From positions 62,001 through 126,000 of the forward strand of contig NZ_QGGB01000002.1 of assembly GCF_003150675.1 (NCBI RefSeq): a DNA stretch of 64,000 nt, in the 5' to 3' direction. A program made the position numbers and the translations under genes. Numbering within the stretch: position 1 is the first letter of the stretch; every line of letters starts with the position of its first letter. This DNA comes from Rhodohalobacter mucosus (GTDB lineage Bacteria > Bacteroidota > Rhodothermia > Balneolales > Balneolaceae). Positions 45,854 through 54,084 of the stretch are shown piece by piece. The notes beneath the pieces were generated by a model. That model was not told the DNA's origin. It saw only the letters and a program-made list of their open reading frames with translations, and did no database searches.

Positions 45854-46180
45854 TCAGGCAATCTGGGCGTCAAGCTGCTTTTTGATCTGTGATTTCGGAA
45901 CTGCGCCAATGATCTGATCCACAACCTGACCATTCTTAAAGATCAGCAGAGCGGGAATGCTTCGGATTCCGTACTTCACGGAAACCTGCGGATTGGTATC
46001 GACATTCACCTTGCCGATCTTCGCCTTGCCCTCATACTCACCGGCAAGTTCTTCAACAATGGGACCAACCATACGGCACGGGCCACACCACTCCGCCCAA
46101 AAATCGACCAGTACGGGATCGCTGGATGTTTCAACTTCATCTGAAAAGTTAGTATCTGTCAATTCAAGTGTCTTACTCAT
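45854..46180 (-). CDS. trxA: Thioredoxin
   Basis: 108 aa. Active site WCGPC (Cys32, Cys35), conserved cis-Pro in RSIPALLIF, buried Asp (VDFWAEWC). Cytosolic disulfide reductant for ribonucleotide reductase, peroxidases and others. Monocistronic with own terminator; upstream of the second RND operon and downstream of dnaE. Confidence 0.97.
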   Translation of the reverse strand: MSKTLELTDTNFSDEVETSSDPVLVDFWAEWCGPCRMVGPIVEELAGEYEGKAKIGKVNVDTNPQVSVKYGIRSIPALLIFKNGQVVDQIIGAVPKSQIKKQLDAQIA

Positions 46181-46287
46181 AATTCAATTTTGTTTTAATT
46201 TTGTTAAATGTCTCGGATAAAAATCTTAAATGCACATAATAAGTTCCTATCGGTTTTATCACGAAATACTATAAAACAGGAGGCCAA

Positions 46288-49200
46288 CTACCTGGCACCG
46301 TTGCTTTTTGTGAGCTGAACCGAATCTTTTCCAACAAGATTTCTCAGGTTGCCTAACAGCTCATTATTTGGCTCAACAACAAACTTTCTGACATTCATCC
46401 GCAGAGGCCGTCTGGCATGCTCGCTATCGATAACCAGTTTTACCGGAGTTTCCCCTTTATGAATACTGAAAAGGGTAGCCATCTGATGAAGGTCGTCCCT
46501 GCTCAGTTCAGCCGTTTGCAGCTGGATTTTGAGCTGGAGCTGATTTTGAAATTTTTCACGCAGATTTTCAACCCTCTCCATGGATGATGCGATAATTTTC
46601 GGCGGTTCATCCCTGTGCGAAACGCTGCCTTCCAGAAGTACAACCGTATCCGGTGCGATCAGCCCCTGGTGACGGTCGAACACCTCGCTGAAAATGAGTA
46701 CTTCGGTGCTGCCTGTAAGATCCTCGATCTGTGCAAACGCCATTGGGCGGCCTTTTTTATCCGATATTCGTTTTACGGCTGTAAAAATACCAATGATCTT
46801 CACCGTATCCCTGTCGTTAAGCCTTGACAGTTCATCCTGCGACAGCGTATGAGTTGCGAACAGTGACGCATCTTCCCTGTACTTATCAAGCGGATGCCCG
46901 CTCAGGTAGAAACCGATGAGCTCACGTTCTTTATTCAGCCGCTCGATATTGGTCCATGGCGGACAGTCTCTGAGCCGCGGTTCACTGGCCAGGCCGCCGC
47001 TGCCGCCTTCCCCGCCGAAAAGGCTTACCTGGTTGAGCCGTTCTTCTTCCTGTTTACGGGACGCGTAGCTGATTACATCTTCGATGCTGGCAAGCAGTTG
47101 TGCGCGATTTTGGTGCAGCTCATCGAAAGCACCTGCCTGAGCCAAACTCTCAATCGTCTTCTTGTTGCATACCCTTGTGTCGATCCGGGCAGAGAAGTCG
47201 AATACAGATCGGAACGGCCCTTTCTTTTCACGCTCTTCCACCAATTGTGCAATCGCGGACGAACCCACTCCCTTAATCGCAGAGAGACCGTACTGAACCC
47301 TTCCGTTTCGGGCTACAAAACGTCCCTCACCCGTGTTGATATTGGGCGGATCAACCGGGATCCCGATTCTCTGGCACTCCTCAATAAAGAAGCTGACCTT
47401 CTTGATATCGTTCATATTATGACTAAGCACCGCGGCCATGTATTCTGCGGTGTAGTTCGCCTTGAAGTACATGGTATGATAGGCTACCACGGAATAGGCT
47501 GCGGAGTGCGACTTGTTAAACCCGTAGCCGGCGAACATGGCCATTTTATCGAATACTTCCTTTGCCGTTTTTCTGTCGTAGCCTTTCTCTACAGCCTGAC
47601 GTACAAATTTTTCCTCTTCGGGAGGCAACAGTTCCGGCTTCTTCTTGCCCATGATGCGCCGCAAGACATCCGCTTCTCCAAGGGAGTAGCCGCCCATCCG
47701 CTGAGCCACCATCATGATCTGCTCCTGGTAGATCATGATTCCGAAGGTAGGCTCCAGGATATCCTTCAGGTCTTCATGGTCGTAGGCCACCTTCTCCTTG
47801 CCGTGCTTCCGGTTTATGTAGTCTGGAATAAACTGCATCGGGCCCGGCCGGTAGAGGGCGTTCATCGCAATAAGATCGTTAATGCCGGTGGGCTTCAGCT
47901 GCTTCAGGTATTTGCGCATACCGTCCGATTCAAATTGGAAAATACCTACCGTCGCCCCGTTCTGAAACATTTCATACGTCTTTTCATCATCCAGCGGGAT
48001 GTCGTCCAGATTGTACTCCGTACTGTGATTTTCCTTGACCAGCTGAATGGCCGTTTTCAGGATTGAAAGGGTTTTGAGGCCCAGAAAATCCATCTTCAGC
48101 ATTCCGGCGTCTTCAATCACCTTGCCGTCGAACTGTGTTACATAGAGATCTGCGTCTTTGGCAGTACAGACCGGAATGTATTTCGTGAGTTTATCGGGTG
48201 CTATAATAACTCCGGCAGCGTGGATTCCGGTATTTCTGACCGATCCCTCAAGGGTCTCGGCCATCTGCAGTGTCCGGCCTTCAAGGATATCCTCTTCCTT
48301 GATTTCACGCAGCTCTTTTACCTCTTTAAAAGCATCTTCCAAAGAGATCCCGATGGTTTCGGGCACCAGTTTGGCAATGCGGTCGGCGTCGGATAGTGGC
48401 AGATCCAGCACGCGTGCAACATCGCGCACAGACGATCTTGCAGCCATTGTGCCGAATGTTATGATATGCGCCACCTGGTCGCGGCCGTATTTTTCAACCA
48501 CATAATCAATTACTTTCTGGCGGCCGTCGTCATCAAAATCGATATCTATATCGGGCATGGATACCCGCTCCGGATTCAGAAACCGCTCAAACAGAAGGTC
48601 GTATGTGAGCGGATCGATATTGGTAATTCCGGTGCAGTAAGCAACCACCGATCCGGCTGCGGAGCCTCGTCCCGGACCAACGTAAACGCCCATTTCCCTT
48701 GCAGCACGAATAAAATCCTGTACGATCAGGAAGTATCCCGCAAACCCCATCGACTCAATAATGCTGAGTTCATGGTTGATCCGGTCCATCACCTCATCGG
48801 TCATCTCTTCGTACCTGTCCTCAGCTCCTTTCACGGTGAGATGCCGGAGAAATTCATCCTCCGTGGCAAAGCCTTCCGGAAGGGAAAAATTGGGAAGGAT
48901 TACATCGCTTTCGAGATTAAGCGGCTCTATTTTATCCGCAAGCTTCTGAGTATTTGAGATGGCCTGAGGCAGATCGGCAAAAAGCCCCTTCATCTCATCC
49001 TGGGTTTTAAAATAGAATTCGTCGTTGGGGAAGCCGAAGCGGCGGTCACGCCCCTTGCCGATCGGGGTTGATATCAAGTCGTTGTTGTCGATGCAGAGCA
49101 GTGCATCGTGGGCCTTTGCATCCCCCTTTTCAAGGTAGAACGTGTTGTTTGTGGCAATGACGGGAATGGAGTATTTCTCAGAAAATTCGAGCAGCACGCT

Positions 49201-50508
49201 GTTCACGCGTTCTTCCTCTTCGAGCCCATGCCGCATCAGCTCGATGTAGAGATCTTCGCCAAACAGGTCGTGCCACCACTTCAGCGCTTCCTCAGCAGCT
49301 GCTTCACCCCTGTTCAGTATCAGGTCGGGCACTTCACCCAGAATCCCCCCTGTGGTTGCGATCAGGCCGTCGTGATATTTTTTAACCAGCTCACGGTCGA
49401 TACGGGGAAATTTATAGTAGTACCCCTCAATGTAACCGAGTGAACACATTTCGGAGAGATTACTGTACCCCTCCATGTTTTTGGCAAGAAAGATCTGCTG
49501 ATATCTTTTGTCCCTGTTATCGCGGGTAAAACTTTTCTGATGGCGGTCTTCCACAAAGTACGCTTCAAGCCCCAAAATAGGTTTGATTCCGGCGTCGTTT
49601 GCCGCTTTTGTAAAATGAAATGCGCCAAACATGTTACCGAGGTCGGTTATGGCCACTGCAGGCATTCCGTCTTTCTTTGCCTTTCCGACAAGGTCTTTAA
49701 CTCCGGATGCCGCCTGAAGCACGGAAAATTTTGTATGGTTATGCAGATGGACGAACGGTGAATCAACTTTTTGAGCGGCCGCCTCCCTGGAAAGATCAAT
49801 TGACTCCCTTGTATCTTCATCCTCGCCCGTAACTCCGCGGCTTTTCAGTTCTTCAACCCGGGGCATGTAGTGCGAAGGATCGATCAGCGCAGAGGGTGAC
49901 GTTCTTTCCTGCATTTGATTTGCGGGAAATACCGGCTGAATTACTCCGATCCGAACCAGTTCCAGAAAGGCCCTGGCGGTTGCATCCACATCCGCTGCCG
50001 CATTGTGGGCTTCCTCAAAACCAATTTCGAAAAGCTTTTGGTGGAGTTCTGCCAGCGTTGGCCACTTAAATCTGCCCCTGCCACCCGGAATAGCACAATA
50101 TTCGGTGGATTCATCCTTTGTGTCGATGGCAATTTTTTGCGTGAGCGGGTTTTCACGCTCAAGCCTCAGATACTCCGACCCCATGATGCTAAGATCGAAC
50201 TCAAGATTATGGCCGACTACAAATGCACTTTTCCCGAGGTCCCGGTTAAAGTACTCAATTGCCTCTTCGAGCGGAATCCCTTCGCGACGGGCCCTTTCGG
50301 TTGAGATGCCGTGCACTTTTTCTGAATTGAACGGTATAGTAAACCCATCCGGCCTGATGATGTAGTCGCCTGAAGAAACCAGTTTCCCCTTCTCATCGTG
50401 CACCTGCCATGCAAGCTGAACACAGCGCGGCCAGTTATCAAAATCGGTAAGCGGTGCCGAGTAATTTTGCGGAAGGCCGGTAGTTTCGGTATCAAAAATC
50501 AGGTACAT
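46288..50508 (-). CDS. dnaE: DNA polymerase III alpha subunit with N-terminal DnaQ-like exonuclease
   Basis: 1406 aa from ATG 50508 (MYLIFDTETTG); the frame extends to TTG 50538. N-terminal DEDD exonuclease (about 1-195): Exo I Asp6/Glu8, a VVGHNLEFD Exo II motif and a late HNAAADVDATARA Exo III motif. Then a PHP domain (about 255-540) whose metal ligands look lost (ITDLGN, TTGGILGE, NNTFYL), polymerase core with PDIDIDFDDDGRQ catalytic acids and GRGSAAGS, clamp-binding QVSLFGG, and an OB fold (AFAQIEDLTGSTEVL). Replicative polymerase with built-in proofreading. Confidence 0.93.
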   Translation of the reverse strand: MYLIFDTETTGLPQNYSAPLTDFDNWPRCVQLAWQVHDEKGKLVSSGDYIIRPDGFTIPFNSEKVHGISTERARREGIPLEEAIEYFNRDLGKSAFVVGHNLEFDLSIMGSEYLRLERENPLTQKIAIDTKDESTEYCAIPGGRGRFKWPTLAELHQKLFEIGFEEAHNAAADVDATARAFLELVRIGVIQPVFPANQMQERTSPSALIDPSHYMPRVEELKSRGVTGEDEDTRESIDLSREAAAQKVDSPFVHLHNHTKFSVLQAASGVKDLVGKAKKDGMPAVAITDLGNMFGAFHFTKAANDAGIKPILGLEAYFVEDRHQKSFTRDNRDKRYQQIFLAKNMEGYSNLSEMCSLGYIEGYYYKFPRIDRELVKKYHDGLIATTGGILGEVPDLILNRGEAAAEEALKWWHDLFGEDLYIELMRHGLEEEERVNSVLLEFSEKYSIPVIATNNTFYLEKGDAKAHDALLCIDNNDLISTPIGKGRDRRFGFPNDEFYFKTQDEMKGLFADLPQAISNTQKLADKIEPLNLESDVILPNFSLPEGFATEDEFLRHLTVKGAEDRYEEMTDEVMDRINHELSIIESMGFAGYFLIVQDFIRAAREMGVYVGPGRGSAAGSVVAYCTGITNIDPLTYDLLFERFLNPERVSMPDIDIDFDDDGRQKVIDYVVEKYGRDQVAHIITFGTMAARSSVRDVARVLDLPLSDADRIAKLVPETIGISLEDAFKEVKELREIKEEDILEGRTLQMAETLEGSVRNTGIHAAGVIIAPDKLTKYIPVCTAKDADLYVTQFDGKVIEDAGMLKMDFLGLKTLSILKTAIQLVKENHSTEYNLDDIPLDDEKTYEMFQNGATVGIFQFESDGMRKYLKQLKPTGINDLIAMNALYRPGPMQFIPDYINRKHGKEKVAYDHEDLKDILEPTFGIMIYQEQIMMVAQRMGGYSLGEADVLRRIMGKKKPELLPPEEEKFVRQAVEKGYDRKTAKEVFDKMAMFAGYGFNKSHSAAYSVVAYHTMYFKANYTAEYMAAVLSHNMNDIKKVSFFIEECQRIGIPVDPPNINTGEGRFVARNGRVQYGLSAIKGVGSSAIAQLVEEREKKGPFRSVFDFSARIDTRVCNKKTIESLAQAGAFDELHQNRAQLLASIEDVISYASRKQEEERLNQVSLFGGEGGSGGLASEPRLRDCPPWTNIERLNKERELIGFYLSGHPLDKYREDASLFATHTLSQDELSRLNDRDTVKIIGIFTAVKRISDKKGRPMAFAQIEDLTGSTEVLIFSEVFDRHQGLIAPDTVVLLEGSVSHRDEPPKIIASSMERVENLREKFQNQLQLKIQLQTAELSRDDLHQMATLFSIHKGETPVKLVIDSEHARRPLRMNVRKFVVEPNNELLGNLRNLVGKDSVQLTKSNGAR

Positions 50509-50623
50509 AAACGGGAGACGATCAGATTGCTTTCTCAATTCATTTTACACTGTTGAATATAGCAACCGCCATCCGAAATGCAGAATTAAAATCCCCGGTT
50601 CAGGCAGCAAAACCATTCATCTT

Positions 50624-51142
50624 TTACGGAAATTTTTTCAATACCCGATGCACTGCACCCGAGGATTCAAGAACACTGTTCTTCAGGCTGAATCCGGATA
50701 CGTTAAAGCTTAGAGGCGCCGGTGAAGCTGAAAAAATATCCTCACCGGTTACCCGTGCAGGGTTTTTTACCCTTGCCAGGGTGATGTGGGGCCGGAATGG
50801 CCTAAGGTCCGGCTCCGTAAAGAGTGATAATTGATTCTCAATCTTTTTCTGAAGGTTAAACAGTTCAGGGGTACCTTCAGCGCCGGCCCAAACAACTGCC
50901 GGACTTCTTTTATCAGGAAATGCTCCTATCTCCTGAACGGTCATTTGAAAAGATCTGAAACGTACTTTTTGAAGGCTTTCGCAGATTATATGGCTCTTTT
51001 CCCGACTTTGCTCTCCCAAAAACAGTAGCGTGAGATGCATGTTTCGGGGTGCCGTTTTTTTAATACCTGAGTTATCGGGTATCCATGCGGCCAGCTGTTT
51101 GCGAATCTGAGACGGCGGATCGATCGACACAAACAGACGCAT
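50624..51142 (-). CDS. thpR: RNA 2',3'-cyclic phosphodiesterase
   Basis: 172 aa. Two HxTx motifs: HLTL (His36) and HITL (His119), the catalytic pair of the 2H/LigT family, and a RLFVSIDPP start. Hydrolyses 2',3'-cyclic phosphates to 2'-phosphomonoesters at RNA ends. The acylphosphatase gene ends 4 nt upstream, so they form a pair. Confidence 0.93.
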   Translation of the reverse strand: MRLFVSIDPPSQIRKQLAAWIPDNSGIKKTAPRNMHLTLLFLGEQSREKSHIICESLQKVRFRSFQMTVQEIGAFPDKRSPAVVWAGAEGTPELFNLQKKIENQLSLFTEPDLRPFRPHITLARVKNPARVTGEDIFSASPAPLSFNVSGFSLKNSVLESSGAVHRVLKKFP

Positions 51143-51146
51143 CCTC

Positions 51147-51419
51147 TTACCTCTTCACCCTGAACGTATCCGGAAGACTGTCCGGTTCCGCGGAATCCCA
51201 TTCCAATCGATCGACCCTGGCTGCTGCAGGTCCCTCTTTCAGCTTGTCCATCATCTTGCTCACATCTTCATCGTCACCAGTTATGAGAGCTTCAACCGAC
51301 CCGTCGGGCATGTTCATAACCCAGCCATTCAGATTCAGCCGGCGAGCGTTCTGCACTGTAAAATGGCGAAAGCCAACACCCTGAACCCTTCCTTGAATTT
51401 TAATCTTTCTTTTCTCCAT
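51147..51419 (-). CDS. Acylphosphatase
   Basis: 90 aa, usual family size. Catalytic GRVQGVGFRHF with Arg18 and Asn36 in GWVMNMPDGSVE. Cytosolic enzyme hydrolysing acyl phosphates. Upstream partner of thpR (4-nt gap); divergent from oxyR with 108 nt between. Confidence 0.94.
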   Translation of the reverse strand: MEKRKIKIQGRVQGVGFRHFTVQNARRLNLNGWVMNMPDGSVEALITGDDEDVSKMMDKLKEGPAAARVDRLEWDSAEPDSLPDTFRVKR

Positions 51420-51527
51420 ATTGAGAACCTTTCGAATTGGAGTGTCGCTGCTTCTGACTGCAACAATTTGTTCTTTAATTTACGATATTCTCACTTTACA
51501 CAATGATTTAACAATGGTTTTGATTCC

Positions 51528-52472
51528 ATGACCCTTACACAACTGTCTTACATCGTAGCAGTAGACAAGTATCGCCACTTTGCAACGGCTGCTGAAAAAA
51601 GTTATGTAACGCAGCCCACATTGAGTATGCAGATTCACAAGCTTGAGGATGAGCTGGGAGTGACCATTTTCGATCGCTCCAAGTCGCCGGTGATCCCCAC
51701 GGAGATCGGTGAAAAAATCATTGAACAGGCAAAATCCATTCTTAAAGGGTCGAAAGAACTAACCGACATCGCCAATTTTACTGAAAACGAACTCAAAGGA
51801 GTTTTTAAGGTTGGAATCATTCCTACAATCGCCCCCTATCTGGTACCGCTCTTCCTTAGGTCTTTTGTAAAGCAGTACCCTAATGTGCAGCTTATTTTTG
51901 AAGAGCTTTTAACAGAAGAGGTTCTGGAGAAGCTGGGGAATGACCAGCTGGATGCGGGAATCATTGCCACTCCTGTGGAGCAAAGTTTTATCTATACGGA
52001 CGATCTTTTTGTAGAACCTTTTCTGGGTTACCTGTCAAACAGCCATCCCCTGATTGAGAAAGCTAAATTGACGGTTGAGGACCTGAATCAAACCAATATC
52101 TGGCTGCTCAATGAGGGCCACTGTTTTCGTGATCAGGCCGTTAAACTTTGCAGGGATGGAGAAAAACATGGCAAAAAGTATAAGAAAGCGGCTATTGAGT
52201 TTAAAAGCGGCAACCTGGAAACATTGAAAAAACTTGTAGAACAGAACTTTGGCATGACGCTGCTGCCCTGGACAGCTGTAAGCGAATTTGACGGAAGCTG
52301 TTCGAGTGCGATCATCAAAGAGTTTGAAGACCCGGTTCCCTCCCGCAAGGTACGTCTTGCCTACGGTAGAAAACATCTTAAACAGACCATCATCAGTGCG
52401 TTCAAGGATGCAATCTGCAGCTCTATTCCAAAAGAGCTCAAAACAACCGAAAAGCGCGTGCTGATTGAGTAA
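51528..52472 (+). CDS. oxyR: Peroxide-sensing LysR regulator OxyR
   Basis: 314 aa. LysR helix-turn-helix (about 1-60) and effector domain. The segment NEGHCFRDQAVKLC carries Cys199 and Cys208, the same residues and numbers as the redox pair of E. coli OxyR, and GMTLLPWTA follows. Oxidation by H2O2 forms the disulfide that switches DNA binding. No catalase or peroxidase gene is next to it; the 108-nt divergent space to the acylphosphatase gene is the likely auto-regulated site. Confidence 0.92.
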   Translation: MTLTQLSYIVAVDKYRHFATAAEKSYVTQPTLSMQIHKLEDELGVTIFDRSKSPVIPTEIGEKIIEQAKSILKGSKELTDIANFTENELKGVFKVGIIPTIAPYLVPLFLRSFVKQYPNVQLIFEELLTEEVLEKLGNDQLDAGIIATPVEQSFIYTDDLFVEPFLGYLSNSHPLIEKAKLTVEDLNQTNIWLLNEGHCFRDQAVKLCRDGEKHGKKYKKAAIEFKSGNLETLKKLVEQNFGMTLLPWTAVSEFDGSCSSAIIKEFEDPVPSRKVRLAYGRKHLKQTIISAFKDAICSSIPKELKTTEKRVLIE

Positions 52473-52594
52473 ACCTGAGCCGAACCGGATCACTATTGCC
52501 CTGCTGAGGGTACCCGGAAGCAGAACCGAGTCCGCAAATTTTTTTTAATCGACATGTTACTCCCAAACGAACTTTATCCGCACCTGTAAAGGTT

Positions 52595-53029
52595 ATGGAA
52601 GCTTTTTCAACCCAATGGTTTACCGCTTATTATGTCTCGCTGGGAGCGCTGCTGATCAGCTATGGCATCTATCTGTTTTTCCGCACCGATTACGTAAAAC
52701 ACTTTTTAATCGAGGCTGCGGGTCATGAATCCCCGCCCCGCATATGGCGAACGGTTCTCAAATACCTTCTGCTGTTTACCATACCGGGACTCATACTCTC
52801 TTTTTTTCCTTTTTCCTGGATCGAGCTGCTTTTCTCCATATGGTGCCTTGTCATCATCTACGTGTGCGGGCAACTAATCCTGATGTGGAAGCATACGGCA
52901 CGTGCCATTCTGGATAACAGTGAAGAACTGAACCGCAAGATCCGGATCGGTGCTGCAAATATGATCTCCATCGGCATTATTCTGTTTTTGCTTACCTACA
53001 TCCTGCTGCAAAGAAACAATGTGGGCTGA
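52595..53029 (+). CDS. Hypothetical membrane protein
   Basis: 144 aa with four hydrophobic helices (about 9-28, 50-71, 73-95, 120-140) and an inward basic segment (KHTARAILDNSEELNRKIR) between 3 and 4. I do not recognise a family. Located between oxyR and the exonuclease gene on the same strand, 122 nt after oxyR, 52 nt before the next start; possibly in the same transcript. Function unknown. Confidence 0.7.
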   Translation: MEAFSTQWFTAYYVSLGALLISYGIYLFFRTDYVKHFLIEAAGHESPPRIWRTVLKYLLLFTIPGLILSFFPFSWIELLFSIWCLVIIYVCGQLILMWKHTARAILDNSEELNRKIRIGAANMISIGIILFLLTYILLQRNNVG

Positions 53030-53081
53030 TCCGTTGTTTGGCATCATTAACCTGAACATCATCAAGTAAATCCGGCAACCC

Positions 53082-54065
53082 ATGGTTATTCAAAAATCGG
53101 GATATCACGGACTCTTTTTTCCGGAGCTGGGGATCGCTCTCGACGGGTATCATCCTGAGGCTGACTATGTTTTTGTGAGCCATGCCCACGCCGACCACAT
53201 GACCCGTAACCGGAATGCCGTTGCAGTAGCTTCGGAGCCCACGCTGGCCCTTATGGAACGCCGGGGGTTTCGCGGAACAGAACATCCGCTTTCATTCGGC
53301 GAATGGCTTGAAGGGGATAATTACAGGGCCCGACTCTACCCTGCCGGACATATTCTGGGTTCGGCAATGATCTATGTTGAATCGGACATGGGGTCGCTCT
53401 TATATACCGGTGATTACAGAACCCCGCCATCGCCCGCAACCGAGGGTTTTGACGCTCCAGAATCGGCAGATCTATTGATTACCGAGGCTACATTCGGCCT
53501 TCCCATCTACAAATGGAAATCGTATGACGAACTGTATGATGATATCCGTTCATTTGCAGACCAAACACTCTCTGACGGGGAAACACCTGTATTTCTTGCC
53601 TATAACCTGGGCAAAGCACAGGAAATCATGCATATTCTTTCACCTCTCGGACACCCCGCAATGATTCACGGGGCCGGCTACAAGCTATGTGACGTCTATG
53701 AACAGTTCGGGGTTTCGCTGGGCAAATACTCCGCATACAACAGAGAAACCTGCAAAGGCAAGATACTGATTGCGCCGTCATCAGCTCTAGGCACCGGCTT
53801 CGCTTCGAATGTCAAAAAGAAAAGGATTGCCTATTGTTCAGGATGGGCAGCCAATGAATCAAGGCGAACACAGCTTACCGTTGACAAATTAATACCCATT
53901 TCGGATCACCTTGATTTTTTTGAACTGATCCGGTTTTGCGAAGAGCTCGATCCGGGCAAAATCATGATTACCCACACTCCCAATCCGGATGTAGTAAAGC
54001 ACTATCTGGATGAGCGCGGTTTGGAATCCTCTTTTCTTGAAATGGAGATTGAACCGGCTGACTAG
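53082..54065 (+). CDS. Ligase-associated MBL-fold DNA exonuclease
   Basis: 327 aa. Metallo-beta-lactamase fold with HxHxDH (His34, His36, Asp38, His39 in SHAHADHM) and beta-CASP-like motifs (PAGHILGSAMI, LLYTGDYR, PVFLAYNLGKAQEI, ITHTPNPDVV). Matches the small exonuclease that travels with the bacterial ATP-dependent DNA ligase of this type. The matching ligase gene is nearby (56517-58229), on the other strand with a histidine kinase gene between. Likely acts on DNA ends in repair. Confidence 0.85.
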   Translation: MVIQKSGYHGLFFPELGIALDGYHPEADYVFVSHAHADHMTRNRNAVAVASEPTLALMERRGFRGTEHPLSFGEWLEGDNYRARLYPAGHILGSAMIYVESDMGSLLYTGDYRTPPSPATEGFDAPESADLLITEATFGLPIYKWKSYDELYDDIRSFADQTLSDGETPVFLAYNLGKAQEIMHILSPLGHPAMIHGAGYKLCDVYEQFGVSLGKYSAYNRETCKGKILIAPSSALGTGFASNVKKKRIAYCSGWAANESRRTQLTVDKLIPISDHLDFFELIRFCEELDPGKIMITHTPNPDVVKHYLDERGLESSFLEMEIEPAD

Positions 54066-54084
54066 GCGTCAACCCGCGGACATG

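Noticed and set aside
46894-48066. 390-aa open frame on the plus strand
   Set aside because: Lies fully antisense to dnaE, which has strong motifs; no similarity to any family seen.
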